Positions 17,877 to 25,230 of a stretch of DNA of 64,000 bases are shown in pieces. Location: contig JAUIKO010000003.1 of NCBI GenBank assembly GCA_030430755.1, positions 123,023 through 187,022 of the forward strand, in the 5' to 3' direction. This DNA comes from Fimbriimonadia bacterium. Its GTDB lineage: Bacteria > Armatimonadota > Fimbriimonadia > Fimbriimonadales > Fimbriimonadaceae. Within the stretch, counting starts at the first letter, position 1, and every line of letters begins with the position of its first letter. A model generated the notes under the pieces. The model was not told the origin of the DNA, did no database searches, and worked only from the letters and a program-made list of their open reading frames with translations. Position numbers and translations under genes: made by a program.

Positions 17877-18548
17877 CTAAAGTTCTTCAGAAATGAATCC
17901 TTGTTCTTTTAAACTGACAAATCTTCCCATTCCTATAATAACATGATCTAGCAAAGTTATCTCCAATAATTCACCTGCTTGATGTAGAATTTGAGTTATT
18001 TCGATATCTGCGCTACTCGGTTGTGGATCACCACTGGGATGATTATGTGCAAGGATAATTGCCGATGCTCCTTCTTTAACCGCTTCTCGATATACATCTT
18101 TAACAGAAACAGGCGTAGAATAATCTGTGCCAATATGAATTGTTTTAACAGCAAGAATCTGTTGTTTTCTATCCAGTAAAAGAGCAACTAAATGTTCTTT
18201 TTTATTAAAATCATAGGACCTAAGTACATCAACCACATCTTTAGCACATGTAATTTTTTTAATTTCTCCCCGCGCAGCTAGAGCAATTCTTCTTCCTAAC
18301 TCTATAGCAGACAGTATTTTGATTGATTGAAAATAATCCTTGCTTGTTAAATCCTGAAAATCTGATGCCGATAAAGAAGATAATGCGAATATAGAATGAT
18401 CTGACAAAATTTCTGTGGCAATTTTTGAAGTATCTAATAAATCTTCTTCGGAGTTTGCCAGCATCATACTTAAAAGATCTATTACAGAAACGGTGTGAAC
18501 TCCTAGACGCTTTATTCTGGAGAAAGAAGTCTCCTTATCTTGCGGCAT
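17877..18548 (-). CDS. radC: RadC family protein (JAMM metalloprotease fold)
   Basis: The 223 residues have an N-terminal helix-hairpin-helix-like region and a C-terminal JAB/MPN domain with the full zinc motif H-x-H-x7-S-x2-D: His168, His170, Ser178 and Asp181 in HNHPSGDPQPSSADIE. Despite the historic name, a direct role in DNA repair is not established; the family is linked to DNA processing and competence in some species. It lies 31 bases downstream of the pseudouridine synthase gene on the same strand, so the two are probably co-transcribed. Confidence 0.92.
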   Translation of the reverse strand: MPQDKETSFSRIKRLGVHTVSVIDLLSMMLANSEEDLLDTSKIATEILSDHSIFALSSLSASDFQDLTSKDYFQSIKILSAIELGRRIALAARGEIKKITCAKDVVDVLRSYDFNKKEHLVALLLDRKQQILAVKTIHIGTDYSTPVSVKDVYREAVKEGASAIILAHNHPSGDPQPSSADIEITQILHQAGELLEITLLDHVIIGMGRFVSLKEQGFISEEL

Positions 18549-18579
18549 ATTCTAATATTATTTCTAATAATATGATTTC

Positions 18580-19530
18580 CTATATATTTTTTAGGATATT
18601 ATTATCAAATTTTATAAAATCTTCTGGAATTTCTGCCGAGAATTCAATAGTCTTATGTGATATAGGATGTATTAATTTAAGAAAAACAGCATGAAGCTGG
18701 AGGGGGATTTTATATGAATATTTGGGAAATAATTCAGGATTGGATTTCAATGGTAAATAAGTTGGATCTCCAATTACACTATGTCCCACTGATTGAAGAT
18801 GTACCCTTATTTGATGAGTTCGGCCTGTATCAAGCTTGGCCATCAGAAGAGAACGATACATTTCTTTTTTAAGTACCTGAAAATGGGTTCTTGCAAATTT
18901 CCCTTTAGCATGGATAGACATTTTGGTAGGATCATTTATATCTCTACCTATATTGGCTTCAACAATAAATTTTTCATGTACAGGATTTCCATGAACCCAA
19001 GTAAGGTAAGTTCTCTCTAAAGTTCTTTCCTCAATCTGTTTAGCTAGCATCTGATGCGCCTGATCTGTTTTAGCAACAACCAATAGACCTGTAGTGTCTT
19101 TATCTAGCCTGTGCACAATACCAGGACGGTAGATGGCACTTCCCTGACTTAAACTTGTGCTGTGAGCCAATAAACCATGTACAAGCGTGGGTTCTTTGGT
19201 ACTTGCAGATGGATGCACTACAAGATTTCTAGGTTTATTAATAATCAACAATGCAGAATCTTCATAAATAATATCTAGATCCATCGGTACTGGTGTAAGG
19301 TTTTGTAGCTGATATGTTGGTAATTCTTCAATGAATATTTCATCTCCGTTCCGAAGCATGTAAGATACAGATGTATTTTTATGGTTTACGCTTACAAGAC
19401 CCTCCTGGATATAATATTTCCATTTACTTCTACTTATGTCTGGAAAATGTTGAGAAAGATATACATCTAATCTTAAAGATGTATTTTCATCAAATATACG
19501 TACTTCTTTTGGAATATCATTGTAAGTCAT
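18580..19530 (-). CDS. rluD: RluD-family 23S rRNA pseudouridine synthase
   Basis: The 316 residues comprise an N-terminal S4 RNA-binding domain (LDVYLSQHFPDISRSKWKYYIQEGLV) and an RluA/RluD catalytic domain with catalytic Asp143 in HRLDKDTTGLLVVAK. It converts specific uridines of large-subunit rRNA to pseudouridine; RluD acts on helix 69. RluC or another RluA-family member is possible, but the S4 domain and length fit RluD. Divergent from lptF upstream, with radC following. Confidence 0.88.
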   Translation of the reverse strand: MTYNDIPKEVRIFDENTSLRLDVYLSQHFPDISRSKWKYYIQEGLVSVNHKNTSVSYMLRNGDEIFIEELPTYQLQNLTPVPMDLDIIYEDSALLIINKPRNLVVHPSASTKEPTLVHGLLAHSTSLSQGSAIYRPGIVHRLDKDTTGLLVVAKTDQAHQMLAKQIEERTLERTYLTWVHGNPVHEKFIVEANIGRDINDPTKMSIHAKGKFARTHFQVLKKEMYRSLLMAKLDTGRTHQIRVHLQSVGHSVIGDPTYLPLKSNPELFPKYSYKIPLQLHAVFLKLIHPISHKTIEFSAEIPEDFIKFDNNILKNI

Positions 19531-19619
19531 AGGAACATAATAAGTATACTTTAGCTATGAAAGTGGATATCTAAAATAAAGTATGCCACTCTAAGTAACG
19601 GTTCCATTTTTATTAAATC

Positions 19620-20696
19620 ATGAAAACGATAGACAAATATATATTAAAAGAGACTATCTTTTTATTTATATTTGGAACCCTTCTGTCTGTCCTTCTTTTT
19701 CAAGCTAACTTACTGATGTTTTTATTTAAAGCAATACATATCAGTAACGTTCCACTACTAGCACTTTTTCAAGTCGTACTTCTCCGCACTCCAGATTTTT
19801 TAAAATTATCACTGATTATGGGTTTAACACTCGCCGTATCCTTAACCTTTGCCAGGCTTACCAGAGAATCAGAAATAAAGGCAATGCATGCTTCCGGCAT
19901 CTCTCTACCACGTATTATTCTTCCTGTTGCCATTTTTGGACTAATCATTTCCTTTGTAAGTTTTCTTCTACTAGATAAGGTAGTACCGGTCAGTCAAAAA
20001 AAATTCAGAGATCTTGTTAAACAAATTTTTATAGTGAGTGCAGCTCCTGATTTCAAAGCTGATGTTATCTTAGATTTAGATAAATATACTGCCACATTCG
20101 GATCCGTTTCTAGAAACAAAACGGGAGCAATTCTCCTTAACCAGGTTCTATTGCTGGAAAGACATAAAAAAAATGATACATGGGTATACAGTGCAACAAG
20201 AGGAGATTTTGATGGTGGGATATGGACCTTAAAAGAACCTTATATCCTAAATATCAAAAACGATCAACTTCTCACAGCATATGGTAAAGGGACATTAGAA
20301 ATTAACGAAAGGATCTCCATCGAACCAGGTATGTTTATGCATGCAAGTGATGATGAAGAATCCTTAAGCACTATAAAAAGTAAGATTGCTCTTGCTGAAA
20401 AGAAGAATAAACCCACACAATCATTATGGATATCATATCATTCAAAATTTAGCATGGCATTTGCTTGCTTTGTTTTTGCCATCATGGGATGTTTTATTTC
20501 TATTAGACACACGAGTAAAGGTCCATATGCTGGCGTGCTTTTAAGTCTTTTGTCGATACTATTCTTTTATATTGTAACGATACTTTCTGACAATTATTTT
20601 TCCACACACTCATGGATGCCACCTATAATCGCAGCCTGGATACCCAATATACTTCTACTCACATATGTTATCTATATTTACAGACGATCATCATAA
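19620..20696 (+). CDS. LptF/LptG family LPS-export permease
   Basis: The 358 residues have the YjgP/YjgQ layout: two or three N-terminal membrane helices (residues 10-35, 50-80, 98-122), a periplasmic beta-jellyroll domain of about 150 residues, and three C-terminal helices (276-296, 302-325, 335-353). The ESEIKAMHASGIS coupling motif lies near residue 85. With LptB and LptC it extracts lipopolysaccharide from the inner membrane, so the cell should have an LPS-like outer membrane. Only one copy is seen; its partner should be elsewhere. Confidence 0.88.
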   Translation: MKTIDKYILKETIFLFIFGTLLSVLLFQANLLMFLFKAIHISNVPLLALFQVVLLRTPDFLKLSLIMGLTLAVSLTFARLTRESEIKAMHASGISLPRIILPVAIFGLIISFVSFLLLDKVVPVSQKKFRDLVKQIFIVSAAPDFKADVILDLDKYTATFGSVSRNKTGAILLNQVLLLERHKKNDTWVYSATRGDFDGGIWTLKEPYILNIKNDQLLTAYGKGTLEINERISIEPGMFMHASDDEESLSTIKSKIALAEKKNKPTQSLWISYHSKFSMAFACFVFAIMGCFISIRHTSKGPYAGVLLSLLSILFFYIVTILSDNYFSTHSWMPPIIAAWIPNILLLTYVIYIYRRSS

Positions 20697-20829
20697 TCTA
20701 TCCCACTAAAAATCTTTCATAAAAGGATAAATCGTTCCTATCACCAGATATCTTCTATCAGAACCATTTTACTTTTCTTTTATTTCCCGTATAATATTAA
20801 CTAAGAGTCCAAGTACCTTAGAGATAACT

Positions 20830-21936
20830 ATGCCTATTCATAAACAAGAGCTATTCAATAAAATTATTCAAGGCCATCGTATTAATCAAGAAGAAGCCTT
20901 ATACTTATACAACCTGGACAATCCACAAGAACTAGCTTTTCTTGCAAATCATAGACGAAACGAACTTACTCCAAGCAATATAGTGACTTATGTCATTGGT
21001 CGAATTCTTAATTATACGAATGTTTGCTGGGTAAGCTGTAAATTCTGTTCTTTCTACAGGCCACCCGGTCATGAAGAAGGATATCTCCATTCTGATGAGC
21101 TTATTTTAGAGAAAGTAAAAGACACCCTTGAAAAAGGTGGAAGAGAAATTCTTTTTCAAGGAGGATTAAACCCTAAACTCAAAATTGATTACTTTGAAAA
21201 CCTGTTTAGAAAAATCAAAAAAGAGTACCCAGATGCTATCCTTCATGCTCTTAGTCCTACTGAAATTAACTACATTGCCCATATCTCTAAATTATCTCTT
21301 AAAGAGTGTATCAAAAAACTGTATGAGGCAGGCCTACACTCTATCCCGGGTGCTGGAGGAGAAATATTAGTCGATAGAGTCAGAAAGATTATCGCTCCAT
21401 ACAAAGATACAACTGAAGAGTGGTTAGAATGTATGCAATCCGCAAGTGAATTAGGTATAAAAAGTACTGCATCGATGATGTTTGGCCATGTAGAGACTAT
21501 AGAAGAACGGATTCACCATTTAGATAACATTCGATCACTCCAAGATTCACATGAGCCTTTTCGTGCATTTATCTGTTGGCCATATCAACCAGAAGGTGCA
21601 GAATTGATCGTTCAAAAAAAATCGAGTGCTCTTGATTATCTTAAAACCTTAGCCCTGTCAAGAATATACTTAGACAATATTAAAAATCTACAAGTATCCT
21701 TTCTGACCCAAGGTCCTAAAATTGCTCAACTTGGATTAAGTTATGGGGCTAATGATTTAGGTTCCATCATGATCGAAGAATCCGTTGTCTCTGCTGAGGG
21801 TTCAAAACATATTACAACAGCAGAAGAGTATGAAAGATTGATTATCAATGCAGGATATACTCCTAAGAAAAGAAATACAAGGTACGAAATCTTAGATGAA
21901 AATGTACCCCTACAACGAGATTTTAATTTAGTTTAA
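20830..21936 (+). CDS. mqnC: Cyclic dehypoxanthine futalosine synthase (radical SAM)
   Basis: The 368-residue radical SAM enzyme has the cluster motif Cys66-x3-Cys70-x2-Cys73 in CWVSCKFCSFYR. It also carries MqnC-type blocks: ILFQGGLNPKLKIDYFENLF, LHALSPTEI, SIPGAGGEILVDRVRKIIAPYK, MMFGHVETIEERIHHL and ICWPYQPEGAEL. MqnC cyclises dehypoxanthine futalosine in the futalosine route to menaquinone. MqnE is related, but the GAGGEIL and MFGHVET region fits MqnC. The gene is 22 bases upstream of dtd. A UbiD-type decarboxylase of the same pathway may be the gene at 32469. Confidence 0.93.
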   Translation: MPIHKQELFNKIIQGHRINQEEALYLYNLDNPQELAFLANHRRNELTPSNIVTYVIGRILNYTNVCWVSCKFCSFYRPPGHEEGYLHSDELILEKVKDTLEKGGREILFQGGLNPKLKIDYFENLFRKIKKEYPDAILHALSPTEINYIAHISKLSLKECIKKLYEAGLHSIPGAGGEILVDRVRKIIAPYKDTTEEWLECMQSASELGIKSTASMMFGHVETIEERIHHLDNIRSLQDSHEPFRAFICWPYQPEGAELIVQKKSSALDYLKTLALSRIYLDNIKNLQVSFLTQGPKIAQLGLSYGANDLGSIMIEESVVSAEGSKHITTAEEYERLIINAGYTPKKRNTRYEILDENVPLQRDFNLV

Positions 21937-21958
21937 CATAAAGATACAGGATTTCATC

Positions 21959-22411
21959 ATGCGTGGTTTAATTCAAAGAGTAACTTCAGCTGAGGTCTCA
22001 ATAGAAGGAAAAGTCATTGGCAATTGTGGCTATGGTATGCTTGTTTATCAATCTATCTGCCCTACCGATACAGAAGATTTAGTATCTAAATTTGTAGATA
22101 AACTCTTAAAAATAAGAATTTTCCCGGATGAAAATGGCAAAACCAACCTAAACATCCATCAAATTCCTCAAACAGAGCATCCAAAAATACTCCTCATATC
22201 AAACTATTCACTTTATGCAGATGTAAGTAAAAGCTTAAGACCAAGTTTTATGAACGTAGGCGAATTCAGTACTGCAAAAAAAATGTATCATCAAACGATC
22301 GACTTTCTCAAAATCAAAGGCATGGAAGTCGGAACAGGAGAATTTGGTGGTGATATGGTTGTCCGGAGTCATGCAGAGGTTTTTAATCTCATTATAGATA
22401 TCCATTCATAG
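21959..22411 (+). CDS. dtd: D-aminoacyl-tRNA deacylase homologue lacking the Gly-cisPro motif
   Basis: The 150 residues align end to end with Dtd: MRGLIQRVTSAEVSIEGKVIG, a SQFTLYAD-like block that here reads SNYSLYAD (81-88), SLRPSF (92-97) and GTGEFGGDM (125-133). Dtd removes D-amino acids from tRNA to protect translation. The family's NxGPxT motif, whose Gly-cisPro pair gives the enzyme its D-chirality filter, is absent: residues 139-144 read AEVFNL. Specificity may therefore be altered or activity lost, though the frame is intact. Probably co-transcribed with mqnC. Confidence 0.8.
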   Translation: MRGLIQRVTSAEVSIEGKVIGNCGYGMLVYQSICPTDTEDLVSKFVDKLLKIRIFPDENGKTNLNIHQIPQTEHPKILLISNYSLYADVSKSLRPSFMNVGEFSTAKKMYHQTIDFLKIKGMEVGTGEFGGDMVVRSHAEVFNLIIDIHS

Positions 22412-22638
22412 TTTCCATTTTCTCTAGAGATCTTCATTTAATATTTTTTTAAAATATGGGAACTTTGGAGAACTATCGTTAGTTAATATTGATAAGTCCC
22501 ACAGGTGGACCAGAGAAAAGAGATAAAATACCCAAGAAAAAAGGTTTCTCGAATCTTGAAACCAATCATTCATATGAATCATTCCATATAAACAAAAAAA
22601 CAATGAACTATCAACCAGAAACTAACAGTGCTACAGTC

Positions 22639-22682
22639 GGCATCTAAAATAAATAATGAAATATCTACTTATTTTAGATGCC
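22639..22682. terminator. Perfect 14-bp hairpin
   Basis: GGCATCTAAAATAA (22639-22652) pairs perfectly with 22669-22682 around a 16-base loop. It lies 227 bases after dtd and 178 before the end of the minus-strand LRR gene, so it could serve either strand or belong to an unannotated small RNA. Confidence 0.45.
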
Positions 22683-22710
22683 TTCAAATAAATCAACACG
22701 GATAACAAAC

Positions 22711-22738
22711 TCTCGAAAATAAGTCATCTCGAAAATAA
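22711..22738. repeat. 16-nt direct repeat
   Basis: TCTCGAAAATAA occurs at 22711-22722 and again at 22727-22738, a 16-base period. Confidence 0.6.
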
Positions 22739-22748
22739 CTTAAAAAAT

Positions 22749-22778
22749 TAAGCTACAGAAAAATAAGCTACAGAAAAA
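22749..22778. repeat. Exact 15-nt tandem duplication
   Basis: TAAGCTACAGAAAAA is present twice, head to tail, at 22749-22763 and 22764-22778, just after the repeat at 22711. Confidence 0.7.
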
Positions 22779-22859
22779 TTACTGTTATATTCGTAATAAA
22801 TTTACGCAAATAAACCAAATTTTTCTAGAAAATAATCACTCAATCTTCTCGTTTTCCAT

Positions 22860-23825
22860 TTAATCGCAAATAATATTCACAGACCTTTTTATCGATGGCA
22901 TCTTTGTGACATCAATACCTTTTACTTTATATTTGTGTACAATGCGACTTTGGTTAGAATCAACAATAATTATTTCAACTCCTCGAATATCTAATTCCTC
23001 CAGACTTTTATTATTGGCTAGTATTTCTGCTATAATCGACAATCCACCGTCTTGATGATTCTGAATATTAAAATAACCCTCACTACCTCCTATTATATAC
23101 ATATTTCTCATAGATAATTTTTTAAGTTTTGATCCATAAAGACCTATCCTCACGGCTTTTGGATTATCCTTAACTAAGCAAGGTCTCGTTTTAAGATCGG
23201 ACATATCTAGCTCTTCAATGGAATCATAAATATCCTGATTTAACGGATTACAATAAGTATCAGAAGCATTTAGTACTTTAACACCTTTTATACTAGGCAG
23301 TGATCTTTGTGGATCCATGCCAAAATTAGATCCAGAGTAGTCTAGATTTTCTATATTGCTAGGAAGGCTAGAGAATATCTTACTCCATAGTTCACCATTT
23401 AGACATAATCTCGCCAATGACATTTTTTTTAGTGAACCATATTTATTCAAATGCATAGCAGATTCTCCAAACCAGTTTGTTCCAGAAAGATCAAGCTCTT
23501 CTATTTTTATAGGTAACTCTTTTATAACATGATTCCATGCCAAATCTGGAAACGCACATCCTGATAAATTCAGCACTTTCAGTTTTTTTAATTTTAATAT
23601 TCTGCTCATTGATTCTGCTGTATAATTACTTTCACTAAAATCCAGAACTGAAGTATCTAAAGGTAAACCTTTAATCCTATCTTCCCAGGTGTCCTCGCCT
23701 ACTAAATCACCAGCATAACTTACTATAGTCCCAGAATATCCAGAATAAAGATTTTCTCCACCTTGCATTCCATATATAAAATGCATACAACACATTGTTA
23801 ACACTAAATTTAATATATTTTTCAT
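22860..23825 (-). CDS. Secreted leucine-rich-repeat protein
   Basis: The 321 residues start with a signal peptide (MKNILNLVLTMCCMHFIYG). From about residue 70 there are irregular leucine-rich repeats of the ribonuclease-inhibitor-like type: LKVLNLSGCAF, IEELDLSGTNW, LKKMSLARLCL, IENLDYSGSNF, VKVLNASDTYC, IEELDMSDL, LKKLSMRNMYI and LEELDIRGVEI. Such folds bind proteins. Export and the LRR fold together suggest interaction with a host or another cell, but this is inference. CACCTC (GAGGTG in the coding sense) upstream gives a good ribosome binding site. Confidence 0.75.
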   Translation of the reverse strand: MKNILNLVLTMCCMHFIYGMQGGENLYSGYSGTIVSYAGDLVGEDTWEDRIKGLPLDTSVLDFSESNYTAESMSRILKLKKLKVLNLSGCAFPDLAWNHVIKELPIKIEELDLSGTNWFGESAMHLNKYGSLKKMSLARLCLNGELWSKIFSSLPSNIENLDYSGSNFGMDPQRSLPSIKGVKVLNASDTYCNPLNQDIYDSIEELDMSDLKTRPCLVKDNPKAVRIGLYGSKLKKLSMRNMYIIGGSEGYFNIQNHQDGGLSIIAEILANNKSLEELDIRGVEIIIVDSNQSRIVHKYKVKGIDVTKMPSIKRSVNIICD

Positions 23826-24043
23826 ATTCCACCTCTTGTGAACTTGTCACATTCTTAATTTACCTTGCCGTCTTCGCATTTGTGTTGATATAGTCATATT
23901 TTTCACTTCAATGGATTCTAAACTTCTATACGAATACAATGAATTTTTTTATTGTGGAGTTCATTAATCTCTACACATTACTGATGTCAATAAAGGACAG
24001 TAGTATATTGATTAATACAATGAACTTGCACTACAATAGCAGT

Positions 24044-24526
24044 ATGAACAGTATGGAACTATGTAACGAAATCATTCAACGATTAAAAGAAAACAATGAA
24101 ACCATAGCATTAGCTGAAAGCTGTACAGGTGGCCTATGTACACATAAACTATCACAAGTACCGAATGCATCCCACGTCCTCCTTGGAGGCATTATTTGTT
24201 ATTCACCACAGATTAAGCAAAATATTTTATCAGTTCAAAAATCCACAATTGAAAACTATACAACTGTATCTAGAGAATGTGCAAAAGAGATGGCTGTAGG
24301 AATTCAAAACCTATTCCAATCGATTATTGCTGTAAGCATTACAGGAGTAGCAGGTCCTGGAAAAGATGATCATGACCATCCTCCAGGACTTACTTATATC
24401 TCTGTTGTCAAAAGGACTAAACAACAGACGTTTCAGAAAAAATTCAGCGGTAATAGAGTTGAACTTCAAGAGCTATTTAGCATTGCTCTTCTTGAAACTC
24501 TTTTGCAGTGTATTAAAACTTTATAA
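24044..24526 (+). CDS. pncC: Nicotinamide-nucleotide amidase (CinA C-terminal domain)
   Basis: A 160-residue version from the ATG at 24044 matches stand-alone PncC: LAESCTGG, VLLGGIICYSPQIKQNIL, SRECAKEMAVG, and SITGVAGPGKDDH..PPGLTYISV. It deamidates NMN to nicotinic acid mononucleotide in the pyridine nucleotide cycle. The frame opens further upstream at 23939, but the extra residues have no homologous counterpart and the shorter start fits the family. The N-terminal CinA domain is absent. Ribosome binding sites are weak at all candidate starts. Confidence 0.85.
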   Translation: MNSMELCNEIIQRLKENNETIALAESCTGGLCTHKLSQVPNASHVLLGGIICYSPQIKQNILSVQKSTIENYTTVSRECAKEMAVGIQNLFQSIIAVSITGVAGPGKDDHDHPPGLTYISVVKRTKQQTFQKKFSGNRVELQELFSIALLETLLQCIKTL

Positions 24527-24543
24527 AATATTCAGTACGTTCC

Positions 24544-24587
24544 TCTATAGTGTTTGAAACTCTTCTACAAGCTTCAAACACTATAGA
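24544..24587. terminator. Strong hairpin between convergent genes
   Basis: A perfect 15-bp stem (TCTATAGTGTTTGAA and complement) with a 14-base loop starts 17 bases after the pncC stop, in the gap to the convergent lipoprotein gene. Confidence 0.7.
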
Positions 24588-24639
24588 ATCAAGTTTTAGA
24601 AATATTCTTCTAGAACATTTTCTGCAGAGTGTTAAACTT

Positions 24640-25071
24640 TTATAGAATTGTAACCTGTATTATTTTTTCGTTCTTAGATAGCTTACGTAGCATCATTATT
24701 TCCCAACTATCATCATTTATCTTTTTGACGACAGCTTGTTTTTTTTCTTTGCCAATAAGACTACCTGTCTCTTTAGAATATACTTGCGAAGTAAATACAA
24801 TGTTCATACCATGATAAGGCCGTTCATTTAAGTATGTTTTTAATTCATAATTATTAAATTTGAACACTCCATTTTCAATCATGTTTATAAGTAATTCATA
24901 GGTATGGTCTTCTGTATTAGGATTATTATTTTCATCCCTGAAACTAGGCTGTTTATTTATAGCTTCAGTTTCTACTGAAGAATAAGCCTTTCGTTCAGAA
25001 CTACCACCACAGCCAGTAACAAATATTGCACATACAAGTCCTATTACTATATATATATTATTACCATTCAC
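24640..25071 (-). CDS. Small lipoprotein of unknown function
   Basis: The 143 residues start with a lipoprotein signal (lipobox VTGC, cysteine 21), then GGSSER as in the lipoprotein cut by the left edge. The mature part is charged, with a predicted alpha/beta domain between residues 55 and 143 (TYELLINMIENGVFKF, NIVFTSQVYS, DSWEIMMLRKLSK). It is of the size of small cystatin- or SnoaL-like periplasmic folds, but I cannot assign a family. The start is GTG at 25071 with a poor ribosome binding site. Confidence 0.6.
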   Translation of the reverse strand: MNGNNIYIVIGLVCAIFVTGCGGSSERKAYSSVETEAINKQPSFRDENNNPNTEDHTYELLINMIENGVFKFNNYELKTYLNERPYHGMNIVFTSQVYSKETGSLIGKEKKQAVVKKINDDSWEIMMLRKLSKNEKIIQVTIL

Positions 25072-25230
25072 AATATGTTTTCGGTATCTACTATGAAATA
25101 AATAATAGGTATATTTACTTGTTATTCAATTTTATTACTTTAGAATCCTATATTCAAATATCATTCATGCTTTAATTCTGTTTCTTGCACGAATCATAAA
25201 ACAATACTGACATAATAATATTAGGTACGT

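Larger units (their letters stand above)
22412..22859. other. Intergenic region with hairpin and tandem repeats
   Basis: No gene is supported in these 448 bases. They hold the hairpin at 22639-22682 and two short tandem duplications at 22711-22738 and 22749-22778. The rest is AT-rich. Confidence 0.5.

Noticed and set aside
19620..20696. Naming the permease gene lptF or lptG specifically
   Set aside because: Both share the same fold and only one is present, so a specific symbol is not supported.
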